From CAVVIO01 sp963748095 (GTDB taxonomy: Bacteria > Bacteroidota > Bacteroidia > Bacteroidales > UBA10428), in assembly GCA_963748095.1 (NCBI GenBank), contig CAVVIO010000009.1:248001-312000 (forward strand): DNA of 64,000 bases, in the 5' to 3' direction. Position numbers and translations under genes: made by a program. Shown in pieces: positions 43,569-53,426 of the stretch. Every line of letters starts with the position of its first letter. Position 1 is the first letter of the stretch. Below the pieces are notes generated by a model. That model had not been told where the DNA came from. It saw nothing but the letters and a program-made list of their open reading frames with translations, and did no database searches.

Positions 43569-43674
43569 TTATCAGAATAATAACGAAAAAAAAATATTAT
43601 CCCGACACAAAAAGACGCATCTTAAAATATTTAAAACCAACCTATCGGGATGAATCCTGTAATGAAAAGAAATT

Positions 43675-44245
43675 ATGAAGACACAAGAATTATTAGACGG
43701 AATCCTGGGGATACTTTATACTGTAAAAGAGAATCAGGCTAAACTCCAGAAAATTCTTTTGTTCCTGGAGGATGAAATTTATGAAGAATAAAAAAGGCAG
43801 GAGGTCCCGGGAAAGTACAAAAAGGTAGTACCGATAATTGCCGATTCCATTAATGCCGGACTTACCTGTTTTCTGAATCCCGATACCCTTGAGACGGAAG
43901 AAATCCCGGAAATGATGCTGAATGATCCGCAAGAATATGAAATGTTGACCGGTGAATCACTGGATGAAATTCCGACTTAAACACATGAAATGGGAAAATT
44001 ACATTCAGTTCGATCCATTGGAATCACATGAATCATTTAAAATAATGGAACAATTTGCAGATAAACCTTAATGATCAACTTTCTTTAAAAGAAGATTATT
44101 CAACACCTTAAATCGAATCAAACCTTTTGCCAATTTTAAAAACATTGTTGAAACCTCGAAATACCGGCAGGAATGGTTTGATTTCAAAAAACACATGATC
44201 GAAGACCATGTGAAAGATCTGTTGTTGATGTATTTACAGAAATAA
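43675..44245 (+). pseudogene. UPF0158-family gene with a nonsense codon and three frameshifts
   Basis: Reading in pieces gives a full UPF0158 protein of about 190 residues. Piece one starts 'MKTQELLDGILGILY', has an in-frame TAA at 43789-43791, and continues 'VPGKYKKVVPIIADSI' and 'YEMLTGESLDEIPT' to 43980. Piece two is 'HMKWENYIQFDPLESHES' then 'FKIMEQFADK', piece three 'LNDQLSLKED', piece four 'LFNTLNRIKPFANFKN' and 'YRQEWFDFKKHMIEDH' to the stop at 44245. Breaks fall near 43978, 44065 and 44090. UPF0158 function is not known. Four lesions in 570 bases indicate a dead gene unless the sequence is poor here. Confidence 0.75.
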
Positions 44246-44253
44246 TAAAATCA

Positions 44254-44862
44254 TTAAATAAGTGGTTTCCTGTTACTGTCATTCGGTTTCAAATTTTCCT
44301 CGATGAGGGCTATGGCTTTTTTAATTTTTGAGGCACGCAGTTCAGGATTTTTAACTTTCGCTATCCTGTAGATAAATATGAATTGATTGGAATTACTGTA
44401 ATTCCTGAAATTTTCCCTTGCAACGGGATTCTGGTTCAACGCTTTTTCAAAGTCAGAAGGCAATTCCATTGAATCTCGCAGACGGTATGCTGAATCCCAT
44501 GCACCCGAAGCTTTGCCGACTTCAACAGCCTTTAAACCGGCAAGGGTCATTTTACCCGCAGCTGTTAATCGTTCTACTTTTCCGACATTTATTTTTGACC
44601 AGATACTATTGGGCTTCCTGGGAGAGAAACGGACCATGTACCGTTCATCGTCAACCCTTTTCCCGGTTCCGTCGATCCAGCCGAAACAAAGGGCCTCATC
44701 TATGGATTCGGAGCGGGTAATGCCGGTTTTACCACTTCCGGTTTTATAATATCCTACCCATACTTCGTGCTCTTTGTCGTGATTCCGAAGCAGCCATTCC
44801 CGGAATTCTTCCGAATTCATGAAAAATACAGGTGCCTGATTTACCGGATTATTTTTCTTCAA
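44254..44862 (-). CDS. YdeI/OmpD-associated family protein
   Basis: 202 residues. 'VFFMNSEEFREWLLRNHDKE' and 'EVWVGYYKTGSGKTGITRSE', then 'SIDEALCFGWIDGTGKRVDD' and 'YMVRFSPRKPNSIWSKINV', are the standard motifs of the YdeI/OmpD-associated (bacteriocin-protection-like) family. The biochemical function is not established. Its start overlaps the end of the upstream SRPBCC gene by 14 bases, so the two are co-expressed. Confidence 0.88.
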   Translation of the reverse strand: MKKNNPVNQAPVFFMNSEEFREWLLRNHDKEHEVWVGYYKTGSGKTGITRSESIDEALCFGWIDGTGKRVDDERYMVRFSPRKPNSIWSKINVGKVERLTAAGKMTLAGLKAVEVGKASGAWDSAYRLRDSMELPSDFEKALNQNPVARENFRNYSNSNQFIFIYRIAKVKNPELRASKIKKAIALIEENLKPNDSNRKPLI

Positions 44863-45280
44863 GAATTTCTTTCAATTTAGTTAAAACTGCCGACCAGTTC
44901 TGTTCCGTATGATTCCTGGTTTCTTCATCCCGAATGCCGTCCTGTGTTATGGTAAGCCGGGTACCATTAGCCAGGGGAATCAGTTCATAGGTTACATTCT
45001 GATAATTCTCCGGAATATCCGGTAAACCTGAAAAGGACGTCCAGTAATTACACAACAGTACTTTCTCAGGTTCAAGCTTCAGAATATTCCCCTTGTCCTC
45101 GAATTGATTCCCCTCCCATTCTCCTTTGTAAACGATCGGGCTGCCAACTTTCCAGTCAGAAATTACTTCCACTCCGAAAAAATACTGCCTGATCATATCG
45201 GGGTTTATCAGGGCATCCCAGACTTTTGCCGGAGATGCTGAAATATCCGCATGTATTTTTGCTGTCAGTTTATTATCCAT
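44849..45280 (-). CDS. SRPBCC/AHSA1-domain protein
   Basis: 143 residues. A START-like cavity fold of the AHSA1 type: 'ISASPAKVWDALINPDMIRQ' at the start, 'WKVGSPIVYKGEWEG' in the middle, 'NGTRLTITQDGIRDEE' and a last helix 'NWSAVLTKLKEILEE'. Such proteins bind hydrophobic ligands; the ligand is unknown. It is followed by the YdeI-like gene with an overlap and preceded by an AraC regulator in the same direction, a common arrangement. Confidence 0.9.
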   Translation of the reverse strand: MDNKLTAKIHADISASPAKVWDALINPDMIRQYFFGVEVISDWKVGSPIVYKGEWEGNQFEDKGNILKLEPEKVLLCNYWTSFSGLPDIPENYQNVTYELIPLANGTRLTITQDGIRDEETRNHTEQNWSAVLTKLKEILEEK

Positions 45281-45402
45281 ACAGGTAATTTTAATGGTTT
45301 AACATTTTTTAATTAATACTGTTGCGTTTTCAAAATTACCCTAAATGACACCATCCCATTTATACCGGAAGGAGTATGATGTACATTTAAGGGAGATTCT
45401 CC

Positions 45403-46397
45403 TTATTTACTTTTTAACTGACCGGGCGAGAAGCCGAACTTTTTCTTAAATGCATTACTGAAATGTTGCGGAGAAGAATAGCCAAGTTCATAAGCTATCT
45501 CACTGATGGTTTTATCATTATGCAATTCACTCATGGCCCTTTCAAGACGGTAATCTGCCAGGTAACCGAATACTGTTGTATTGAAAACTTCTTTAAAACC
45601 TTTCTTAAGCTTGTATTCGTTAATGCCAGATAATTTTGCCAGTTCAGTTAGACTCGGCGGGGCATCGATATGCTGCATCAGGTAATCCCGTGCATCCACG
45701 ATCATATCCCGGTCTCTTCGGTTTTTCAATACGGATTCCGGTTTATAACGTATTTCATTAAAAGCCTCTGCCTGTATAACCAAAATTTCAAGGCATTTTG
45801 AGATCAGGATAAATTTTCTTCAGCTTTCCTTGAGTAGTGGCAGTTAAGAATATCCTGCAGGGCACGATACATTTCAGGACGGATCATCAGCGAATCGGTT
45901 GATAATACAACAGGAAGATCCCCGGATATACTTTCAGCAAAACTTTTCAGATAATCATTGCTGTTTTCTGTTATCCTTAAAAAATTTTCAGGCAGGAATT
46001 CGATCATCAACGATTCGGATTCCAGAGCTATATTTTCAAAAGTATTGGGATACCCGTTTGTGAAAATAATGTTGTGCTGCAGGTTCCCTACCTTGAAAAC
46101 CCGGTCGCGCTGGGTAATTACTGATTTCCCTTTTAAACTGAAACCCAGCGTCACAACGCCCCCGGCATTTTCGTTCTTAAAAGTATAAAAATCGTTGTAC
46201 CGGTTCACACTGTACCGCATGCGTATACCGTCGAACTGCCATTGTGTTGTAACAGAATGACCATAAGGCAAAGACATATCTGTTGTTTGTTCATGATACC
46301 CGGGAATATTGGTTTCTTCCACCTCGGGGTGGCCTGCAAAAAAATTTTGCGGCAGTTTTGCACGAGAAGCAGGAACTGATGAATCTCTCATATCCAT
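45403..46397 (-). pseudogene. AraC-family transcriptional regulator gene with one frameshift
   Basis: The first frame (46397-45804) contains the effector-binding part ('GGVVTLGFSLKGKSVITQ', 'LESESLMIEFLPENFL') up to 'SRKAEEN'. The second (ending at 45403) resumes 'LISKCLEILVIQAEAF' and carries the two helix-turn-helix motifs: 'PSLTELAKLSGINEYKLKKG' and 'KTISEIAYELGYSSPQHFS' with 'FKKKFGFSPGQ'. Adding one A in the AAAA run (leftward sense) near 45814-45817 restores a protein of about 331 residues. A homopolymer loss like this may be a sequencing artefact or a real mutation. Confidence 0.85.
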
Positions 46398-46514
46398 TAG
46401 TGTTTAAGGCTTAACATACAGCAGGAATGAAAAGTTCAATTAATGATCCGGCACGAAAAATCGATGGGTAAACATAGAATTGGATAGTGAAGGCTTAATA
46501 TTGAAAAATACCCA

Positions 46515-46862
46515 TTAAGCGTAACACTTTACAAATACAATCTTTCCACTCACTACCCGGTAAACAATTAACTCATCCATTGATCTGTGACCGTTTTGTT
46601 TATGATCTACTTCCATTTGCATACGGACGGAAAAATAGTCACCCGAAATTATTGGTTCGGAAATCTTAACTGAAGGTTTGTTTATCAGGTTTTCCAGAAA
46701 TTGTTTTTCCTTTAATAAAACCTCATTAAATCCTTTGAATTCCTGTCCGTCAATCTCAATATGGATAACATTTTCATCATACAGTTCCTGTTCTGCCTGT
46801 AAAAATTCATTATTCCCACACAATTCGATAAGCCTTCCAGCAACTTCCCCGGTGTTTTTCAT
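46515..46862 (-). CDS. NTF2/SnoaL-like protein
   Basis: 115 residues from the ATG at 46862. An in-frame start 75 bases upstream would add a Cys-rich segment unlike the family. The pattern 'LYDENVIHIEIDGQEFKGF', 'KEKQFLENLINKPSVKISEP', 'SVRMQMEVDHKQNGHRSMDE', 'IVYRVVSGKIVFVKCYA' is that of a small NTF2-like cone fold used for ligand binding or as an isomerase. No catalytic dyad can be named. It is divergent from the ECF sigma gene. Confidence 0.8.
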   Translation of the reverse strand: MKNTGEVAGRLIELCGNNEFLQAEQELYDENVIHIEIDGQEFKGFNEVLLKEKQFLENLINKPSVKISEPIISGDYFSVRMQMEVDHKQNGHRSMDELIVYRVVSGKIVFVKCYA

Positions 46863-47077
46863 ATCCAAAAGATTTATTATATAGCAATCAACAGAACAGT
46901 TATGCGGCTTGTTCAACGGCATTCTTATTATGTTCAATACATTAAAAATGAATTTTAATATTTAGAAAATAATGTCATTACATAACAAGACCCACAGCTG
47001 TTGATTACTTTCTGCCAATAAGTATTATTGATTGCAACAAATTTATTTTGTTAATTTGTTGTTCCAATATCCGGCAC

Positions 47078-47628
47078 ATGAAAAATTCTCACGAGGATAT
47101 TATCCTCCTTATCAGAAAGGTGACAAGAAAGCATTCGAATTGCTTTTCAGGGAATATTATGCCCGGTTATGTGAATATTCCGGGATGATCACCCGTGATG
47201 AAGATGCATCGGTGGAGATTGTACAGGACTTCTTTGTAAAATTATGGGAAAACCGTGCTACACTTGATATAAAATCGGTAAAATCATACTTGTTCAGGTC
47301 TATTCATAACAACAGTATCAAATACATCAACAAGAGGGTGCAGATTGAATCCATCAGGGATGAGAAAAATGCGAAATATGGGTACACCAGTCCCGAAGAT
47401 TTTGAATTGACAGAAAAGCTTGAGAAATCGCTTGATGAATTACCGCCGAAGTGCCGTGAAATTTTCATCATGAGCCGCATTGATAAGCTACGTCACAACG
47501 AAATTGCTGAAAAACTGGGTATTTCGGCAAGGACAGTTGAAGTTCAAATACGAAAAGCCAGTATTATATTAAAAGAGAAACTAAAAGAATTTTATTTTTT
47601 ACTCATTCTTTTTTTATTATTCAAGTAA
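47078..47628 (+). CDS. ECF RNA polymerase sigma factor (sequence carries a one-base frameshift)
   Basis: About 183 residues if repaired. The natural start is the ATG at 47078 ('MKNSHEDIILLIRK'). After about 14 codons the frame must change, and then 'GDKKAFELLFREYYARLC' continues to the stop. The A run at 47115-47118 (AGAAAGG) needs one more A. The remaining protein has region 2 ('IVQDFFVKLWENR') and region 4 ('LPPKCREIFIMSRIDKLRHN', 'EIAEKLGISARTVEVQI'). The upstream frame beginning at 47032 is an artefact of the shift. It precedes a fecR gene as in the usual Bacteroidota signalling locus. Confidence 0.85.
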
Positions 47629-47637
47629 GGGATTTTT
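47623..47637 (+). promoter_or_regulatory. 15-base motif before fecR, candidate ECF promoter
   Basis: AAGTAAGGGATTTTT occurs here, overlapping the sigma stop codon, and again at 49945-49959 before the PKD gene. A GGGATTTTT-like block is a recurring feature in front of fecR genes in this phylum and may be the -35 of the cognate sigma factor. Confidence 0.45.
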
Positions 47638-47673
47638 ATGTATCCCGGATCATTTAACTGAAGCATCTATTTC

Positions 47674-48666
47674 ATGAACAGAAGTAACATTATAAAAAGC
47701 GATATTCTAATCAGGTATCTGGCGTTGGAAACAACAGATACTGAGAATGCAGAGGTAGAAAACTGGCTCGAAGAATCGGATGAGAACAGGGAATACTTCG
47801 GGCAGGTAGAAAAATTGTGGAATAATACCGCTGATCGCAAGGATCTCGACCGGAAATACCTCACGGAAAAATCATGGAATGAAATTTCAGGAATGCTGGG
47901 AAAGAATAAACCGGTTATTCCGATGAAACGGCTTTTACCCCGCGTTGCCGTTGCAGCTTCTATTCTTTTAATTGCAGCTATCGGTATCAGTATTTTCTTT
48001 TCAAGGTATTATCAGAAAGAAAAAATTGTGGAATCTTCTTCCAGTGTTACCAAAATCATTCTGCCCGATAATTCCATCGTGTGGCTGAACAGGAATACAA
48101 AACTTATTTATGGAAAAAACTTTACACACCATCGTTTTGTGAAACTATACGGTGAAGGGTATTTCGTTGTTAAACACGATGCAAAACATCCGTTTGAAAT
48201 AACAACCAGTAATTCGAAAATTACCGTGCTCGGAACCGAATTTAATGTAAGTGCATATGTTGATTCGGTTACCGAAGTTACCGTTACTTCGGGTGAAGTA
48301 AAAGTTACAGGATTAAATAAAACCCTGGCAGAAAATACCGTCCTGTTATTACCCGGAGAAAAAGGAGTCAACAAGGGGAATTCCCGTAAAATTCAGAAAG
48401 AAACCTCTGATAACCCGAACTATATGAGTTGGAAAACCCATGATTTTATTTTTGACAATACAAATATCAGGGATATTGTCCACCTGGTAAATAATATATA
48501 CGATACACATATCCGCATCGAAAACGACTCTGTTCAAAACTGTAACATTACAGGAAAATACAGTTGCCATTCGCTGGACGATATGCTGGACATGCTACAT
48601 ATAGTATTGAACATCAACTTTGAAAAGAAAGGTGATGAAATAATCATTAATACTGCAGGATGCTGA
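47674..48666 (+). CDS. FecR-family anti-sigma factor
   Basis: 330 residues with one membrane segment (about 90-110, 'VAVAASILLIAAIGISIFFS'). The N-terminal cytosolic part 'LIRYLALETTDTENAEVENW' binds the sigma factor; the periplasmic FecR domain shows 'SSVTKIILPDNSIVWLNRNT', 'LYGEGYFVVKHDAKHPFEI' and 'TVLGTEFNVSAYVDS'. The C-terminal STN-like part 'FIFDNTNIRDIVHLVNN' is the usual DUF4974. It inhibits the sigma factor until an outer-membrane signal arrives. Its stop overlaps the start of the STN gene by 7 bases. Confidence 0.93.
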   Translation: MNRSNIIKSDILIRYLALETTDTENAEVENWLEESDENREYFGQVEKLWNNTADRKDLDRKYLTEKSWNEISGMLGKNKPVIPMKRLLPRVAVAASILLIAAIGISIFFSRYYQKEKIVESSSSVTKIILPDNSIVWLNRNTKLIYGKNFTHHRFVKLYGEGYFVVKHDAKHPFEITTSNSKITVLGTEFNVSAYVDSVTEVTVTSGEVKVTGLNKTLAENTVLLLPGEKGVNKGNSRKIQKETSDNPNYMSWKTHDFIFDNTNIRDIVHLVNNIYDTHIRIENDSVQNCNITGKYSCHSLDDMLDMLHIVLNINFEKKGDEIIINTAGC

Positions 48667-49939
48667 AAATCAAAACCGGAATATATCTTTCAAAGATCAT
48701 TATTACAATTCTGTTTTTAAACATTACAGGCTTCTGCTATTCACAACAACCCACCCTCAACTTCAATTTTAACAACACTCCTCTTTCCGAAGTCATTAAA
48801 GAGATTTCAAAACAATCGAAAATTAATATCCTGTACAATCCGAATATTTTACCAGCAAATGTCAAAATTTCCGGGACCTATAAAAACATGGACACTTCAT
48901 CAGGCCCTGGATAAATTTCTGGCACACACAGGTGTTCTTTATAAATATTTTAAAAAGGATATCGTATTGTTTAAAGAGGATGAAGTAGTTGATGAAAAAC
49001 ATAACACTTCCAGAAATGAGCCTTCCCGGGAATATGTTCCGGATAAAATCCACGTCATTATCACCGATACAGTAACCTATTCGGTAATTAACTTTCGATA
49101 CGGTTGTTTCCCGGATAACCGATACATTAAAACATTACGTAACAGATACGTTGAAAGTATATGATACGGTAAAAATAGTACAGCGGGTAAAGCAACCCTA
49201 TCTCAGCTATAATCCGAAATTTCCGTCATTCAGCGGAGGCATTACTATTTCCGGGGGCATTTTTAATCCTGCTATTCATGTGAATCATCCTGACGCGGAT
49301 TCAGCCCAACTAATCAAATCATCTCTTCAAGCAAAAAGTTACAGCAATTTTGGAATTAATTTCAAATACAACACCGAATCATGGCTGATAGAAGCGGAGA
49401 TCGGTTTATCAAAACGTAAATACACATTCGATTATTCCTGGGATCAAACTGAAACAGTAACACGGATCGATACAATCGATAAGTATTATACCAATATAAA
49501 CGGATCTGACACAACCTGGGTATATGTTACGGAGGATAGATTAGTGGACCTGACAACCCGAAACAGGTATGTATCTGATTTGAATTACAATTATCTGAAT
49601 GTATTAGTATGTGTGGGATATAATAAATTTTTCAGTAGGATATCTCTTGAATTCAAAGGAGGGATACTGTTTAATTACTACATGGGCAGTAGTGGAACCT
49701 ATCTTACCATTTCACCGGAAAACAAACTTCTGGTGGAAAAATCGAAAGCTCCTGATTCCGATTTCAGTATCGACGTTTATGCTGCCATGGCAATAGATTA
49801 TCCGGTAACCGATAAAATTCACATTTTTGCACAGCCTGCTGTCAGCTATACAGGTTTTTCAGGCGGATATAAGCAAAAAGCATATTACTTCAAAACCTTC
49901 CAGGCAGGCTTAAAAACCGGTATCAGGTATTATTTTTAA
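48660..49939 (+). pseudogene. STN-domain outer-membrane beta-barrel protein gene with two frameshifts
   Basis: Three frames join into about 426 residues. Part one has a signal peptide and STN domain: 'PTLNFNFNNTPLSEVIKEIS', 'NVKISGTYKNM'. Removing one G of ATGG at 48888-48891 continues 'TLHQALDKFLAHTGVLYKYF'. Near 49096 a one-base change continues 'DTVVSRITDTLKHYVTDTLK' into the third frame, 'YLSYNPKFPSFSGGITISGG', a beta-barrel ending in Phe ('GIRYYF'). Unlike the normal SusC-type partner of FecR there is no plug or 700-residue TonB barrel. The linker has repeated T-D-T units. Confidence 0.7.
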
Positions 49940-49944
49940 AAATT

Positions 49945-49959
49945 AAGTAAGGGATTTTT
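49945..49959 (+). promoter_or_regulatory. Second copy of the 15-base motif, before the PKD surface-protein gene
   Basis: AAGTAAGGGATTTTT is identical to the copy before fecR and lies 53 bases upstream of the PKD gene start. 'CTCTTTATAG' about 15 bases further on could be its -10 part. Confidence 0.45.
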
Positions 49960-50012
49960 GATGTTTGAGGCTCTTTATAGCGACATCAATAAAAATCTAA
50001 ATTATTAAGAAT

Positions 50013-52320
50013 ATGAAAAAGAAAAACTTTACTACAATTTTATTCATGCTGATTATTACAATATTCGGTTTAATAGGAAAAGGTTCAGCGGTTATGGCTA
50101 ATGATACAATATCTGTACCGAACGATTCATGTATGGCCACCTTTAGTTATTATAGTGACGGAACAGGGAAGGTTTACTTTACCGACAGTTCCAGAGCTGA
50201 TGTTCCAATAATTTCCCGCCAGTGGGATTTCGGGGATGGCAGTACTTCAACAGAACAGAATCCTGTTCATACCTATGCATCGAATATTTACCAGATAACC
50301 GTATGTCTTAATGTGAAGACAGACTCCGATTCATGTTGGGACTGTCATCAAATAACTGTAAGACAACCATTGGAAACATGTACGGCTAATTTTATTTACA
50401 ATCCGATGCTTACATCCGATTCATCCGTATTTTCTCCAACTTACAGTTTTACGGATGTATCTTCTGTATCATCACCAATTGCCTGGCATATATGGAGTTT
50501 CCCTGACAGTGTGTCCTATACTGACAGTACTGTTGTACATTCTTTCGATCCTTCCCTTTCAGAAGCTACAGTATGCCTGACCATCGGAACGGTTTCAGGT
50601 TGCCAGTCATCTGTTTGTAAAAATATACCACTTAAGAATTGCATTGCCGATTTTAGCTATACAAGCAATCAAAGCGGAACCGTGAACTTTTATAACCAGT
50701 CGCAGGTAGCTTTAAATGCAGCAACCTGGCTCTGGGATTTTGGCGACGGAACAACATCAGGTCAGCTCAATCCGGTACATACCTATGCTTCGAATGTATC
50801 CCAGGCCAATGCATGCCTGACAGTGTTAACATCAACCGACTCCTGCACGGTTTGCAAAACGGTTTACATAAAAAACCAGGCAGATACCGCCTGCCAGGCA
50901 GAATTTATATATAATAAGATCGATTCTACAAGCGAAACTTCGCAATACATGTTTACAGATGTTTCCAGCGCCTATTCAGGAATTGCATGGCGAACCTGGA
51001 CTATTTCAGATAGTACTACTTACAATGACAGCACGTTTGTACATACTTTTAATTCAAGTTTGGGAAGAGCTACTGTATGTCTGTCAATCGGAACCAATTC
51101 AGGATGCAGTTCCACAAAATGTCTGGACATTAATCTGACTGATACAGTTCCTTACAATTACTGCAATGCCGACTTCTCTTATGGTATGGTTCTGGATAGT
51201 ACGAACGAAAGCATTGTCCCACGTTATATTGTATATTTTACAAATTTATCGTATAGCAGCGGTTCCATTGATTACCAGCAATGGTCATTAGGTGACGGTA
51301 CTTTCTCGGAGGAAGTAAATCCATCCCATTATTATTACAGTACAGATAGCAATTCCAGTGTTCTTGTCAGTTTATATATTCATTCAACCACAGGCTGCAC
51401 GGATAGTATAGCCAAAATGATATATTTCCCGGGAGAACAAAATACCTATTCTATGTCAGGATATGTACAAGGAAATAACGAACCGTTATCTCAAGGTATT
51501 ATAGTTCTGTACAAAAAAGCTGAAGACGGAACATTTGCATTACAGGATGCCGACATTTTCAGTAATGGTATTTTCAATTTCAGCCAGCTTAATCAGGGAA
51601 AATATATTCTCTATGCCATACCCGATATATATTCGAGTACCAGCTATTATCCTACTTACTATGTAAATAAATTGCACTGGAAAAATGCTGATGTAATTGA
51701 TCTTAACAGTAATGTGGGAGGACTTACTTTACAAATGGTTCCGATACATGGCCTTGAAAAAGGAACGGGAAAATTTCAGGGAACAATAAGTTCATATGAG
51801 AAGTCTACAAGTAATAATCCGCAACTTAGAATCACTGATGTCAGGAGTGTCCACTTCTGTCTACCTGTATTCACCCGCAGGAGAAATACTGGCAATGTGT
51901 GTTGCCGATGAAAACAATTCTTTCCATTTCGATGAATTGCCTTACGGTAATTATATCCTTAAGGTAGAGATGCTGAACTTAGCAGAAAATGCAACATCGG
52001 TTACATTATCACCTGATATGCCAGAAGTGAATAACTTAGAGCTTAATCCGTATAATACAACAGGAGTTTCAGAAATCACCCAACAGGCGGAACTCATCGT
52101 TCATAATTTGAATGAAAATAATGTAGCTGTCCGCATTAGTCAATCCGGAAAATATCGTATTTCAATCTTTAATTTGTCAGGTAAATTAGTACTAGATAAA
52201 GAGATAAATTCAGATGCAAATACGGTTAATATCATCCCTGTTGGTTCCATGCCTAAAGGAGTGTATATAATTAAAGCCCAAAGTAAAACTAGTTCATTGA
52301 TTGCTAAATTTCTGAAATAG
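50013..52320 (+). pseudogene. PKD-domain surface protein with T9SS sorting tail, one frameshift
   Basis: About 769 residues if repaired. A signal peptide is followed by PKD-like domains with the WDFGDG signature ('WDFGDGSTSTEQNPVHTY', 'WDFGDGTTSGQLNPVHTY', 'WSLGDGTFSEEVNPSHYY') alternating with related Cys-rich repeats. Then come carboxypeptidase-regulatory-like Ig domains ('YSMSGYVQGNNEPLSQGI'). The frame breaks around 51838-51846 and resumes in the second frame, 'STSVYLYSPAGEILAMCV' to the C-terminal Por secretion tail ('YRISIFNLSGKLV', 'MPKGVYIIKA', 'FLK'). So it is a type IX secreted adhesin-like protein. It is the likely target of the sigma/FecR circuit. Confidence 0.85.
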
Positions 52321-52373
52321 TAAGGGTCATAATATTCCGATCACTACTTATTACGGTCAGGTTTGATTAAGTT

Positions 52374-52412
52374 AAACCCTGCTGGTTCAAAAAACCGATA
52401 CCAGCAGGGTTT
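52374..52412 (+). terminator. Terminator after the PKD gene
   Basis: A 12-bp stem AAACCCTGCTGG/CCAGCAGGGTTT with a 15-base loop, followed by TTTTTAAT. It starts 53 bases after the stop of the PKD gene. Confidence 0.85.
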
Positions 52413-52492
52413 CATTTTTAATAATCAGTTTAGAATCATCCCTGATAAAGAATTTCCAAACCTGTATTACATTTTATCAGTCAATTGTAAGA

Positions 52493-53401
52493 TTATACTT
52501 TTGCAATAGCTTTCTCCAGTAATTTTTTTGTTGCCCGGATACCGTCCTCTTCACTCAGTTTTTGTCCTTCATATTCTACATCAATCCAGCCTTTGTAACC
52601 TGAATCGGCAATTATTTTAAGCATTTTATAAAAATCAATAGTAGTCTCGTTGCCATTATCATCAAAATCATAGCTTTTACCACTTACTCCTTTTGCAAAA
52701 GGCATCATTTCTTTTACACCCAGGTACCTGTCATATTGTTTATCCTCACTAATCTTGAAATTACCAAAATCGGGCAATAATCCGCAGTTATCCATACCAA
52801 CACGTTTAATCACGCCGGTAATCCATTTGCCATCGGAAGAATAACCGCCGTGGTTTTCCACAATAATATTTATGTTTTCTGCACCACCGTATTCTGCCAG
52901 TTTACGCAGAGAGTCTACTACTGCATCAGCTAGCTCCTTGGCAGATCCATCACCCCGGGCATTGACCCTTATCGATTTACAACCAAGAAACTTTGCTGCA
53001 TCTACCCACCGGTAATGCCTTTCCACCGCCTGAATTCTTCGCGGAGCATATGAATCGCCAAGATCACCTTCTCCATCGATCATAATCAGTACATTTTCAA
53101 CATTGTTATCTTTTGACCGTTGCAATAATTCATTGAGATAGTTTTTTCCCGTACCCATAAAAAAGGTACTTACATATTCCACTCCAAAGATTTCAAATTC
53201 CTTGGCTGACCTTACCGGAAAATCAAGATTGGTCATACTTCCATCGAATAACGCTTTATGAAAGGACCACTCTGCCAGCGAGATTTTAAGCCCGTTGTCC
53301 TGATTTGCATTAATAAACCCAAAGGGTACAGCACTTACCAGTCCAATGCCGGCAGTAGTATACAATGATTTTTTAATAAAATTCCGTCTGTTGGTGTTCA
53401 T
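52493..53401 (-). CDS. Exported xylose-isomerase-like TIM-barrel protein
   Basis: 302 residues. The N-terminus 'NRRNFIKKSLYTTAGIGL' is a Tat-type signal (RRNF). The TIM barrel of the AP endonuclease 2/sugar isomerase family follows: 'SLAEWSFHKALFDG', 'VLIMIDGEGDLGDS', 'SIRVNARGDG', 'IIVENHGGYSSDGKWI' and 'WIDVEYEGQKLSEEDG' with metal-type Glu/His/Asp positions. The family epimerises or isomerises sugars. It shares direction with the DUF1080 and Gfo/Idh/MocA genes upstream, which handle keto-sugars, so it is likely part of the same route. Confidence 0.87.
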   Translation of the reverse strand: MNTNRRNFIKKSLYTTAGIGLVSAVPFGFINANQDNGLKISLAEWSFHKALFDGSMTNLDFPVRSAKEFEIFGVEYVSTFFMGTGKNYLNELLQRSKDNNVENVLIMIDGEGDLGDSYAPRRIQAVERHYRWVDAAKFLGCKSIRVNARGDGSAKELADAVVDSLRKLAEYGGAENINIIVENHGGYSSDGKWITGVIKRVGMDNCGLLPDFGNFKISEDKQYDRYLGVKEMMPFAKGVSGKSYDFDDNGNETTIDFYKMLKIIADSGYKGWIDVEYEGQKLSEEDGIRATKKLLEKAIAKV

Positions 53402-53426
53402 AGTATTATTTTTAGATAATGAGCAA

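Noticed and set aside
50013..51911. A fixed 632-residue PKD protein with a basic Cys-containing end
   Set aside because: The last about 20 residues are out of character with the rest and arise from reading past the frame break.
51796..52320. A separate small gene for the sorting-tail part of the PKD protein
   Set aside because: It lacks a signal peptide and continues the domain broken at the end of the upstream frame, so it is the second half of one gene.
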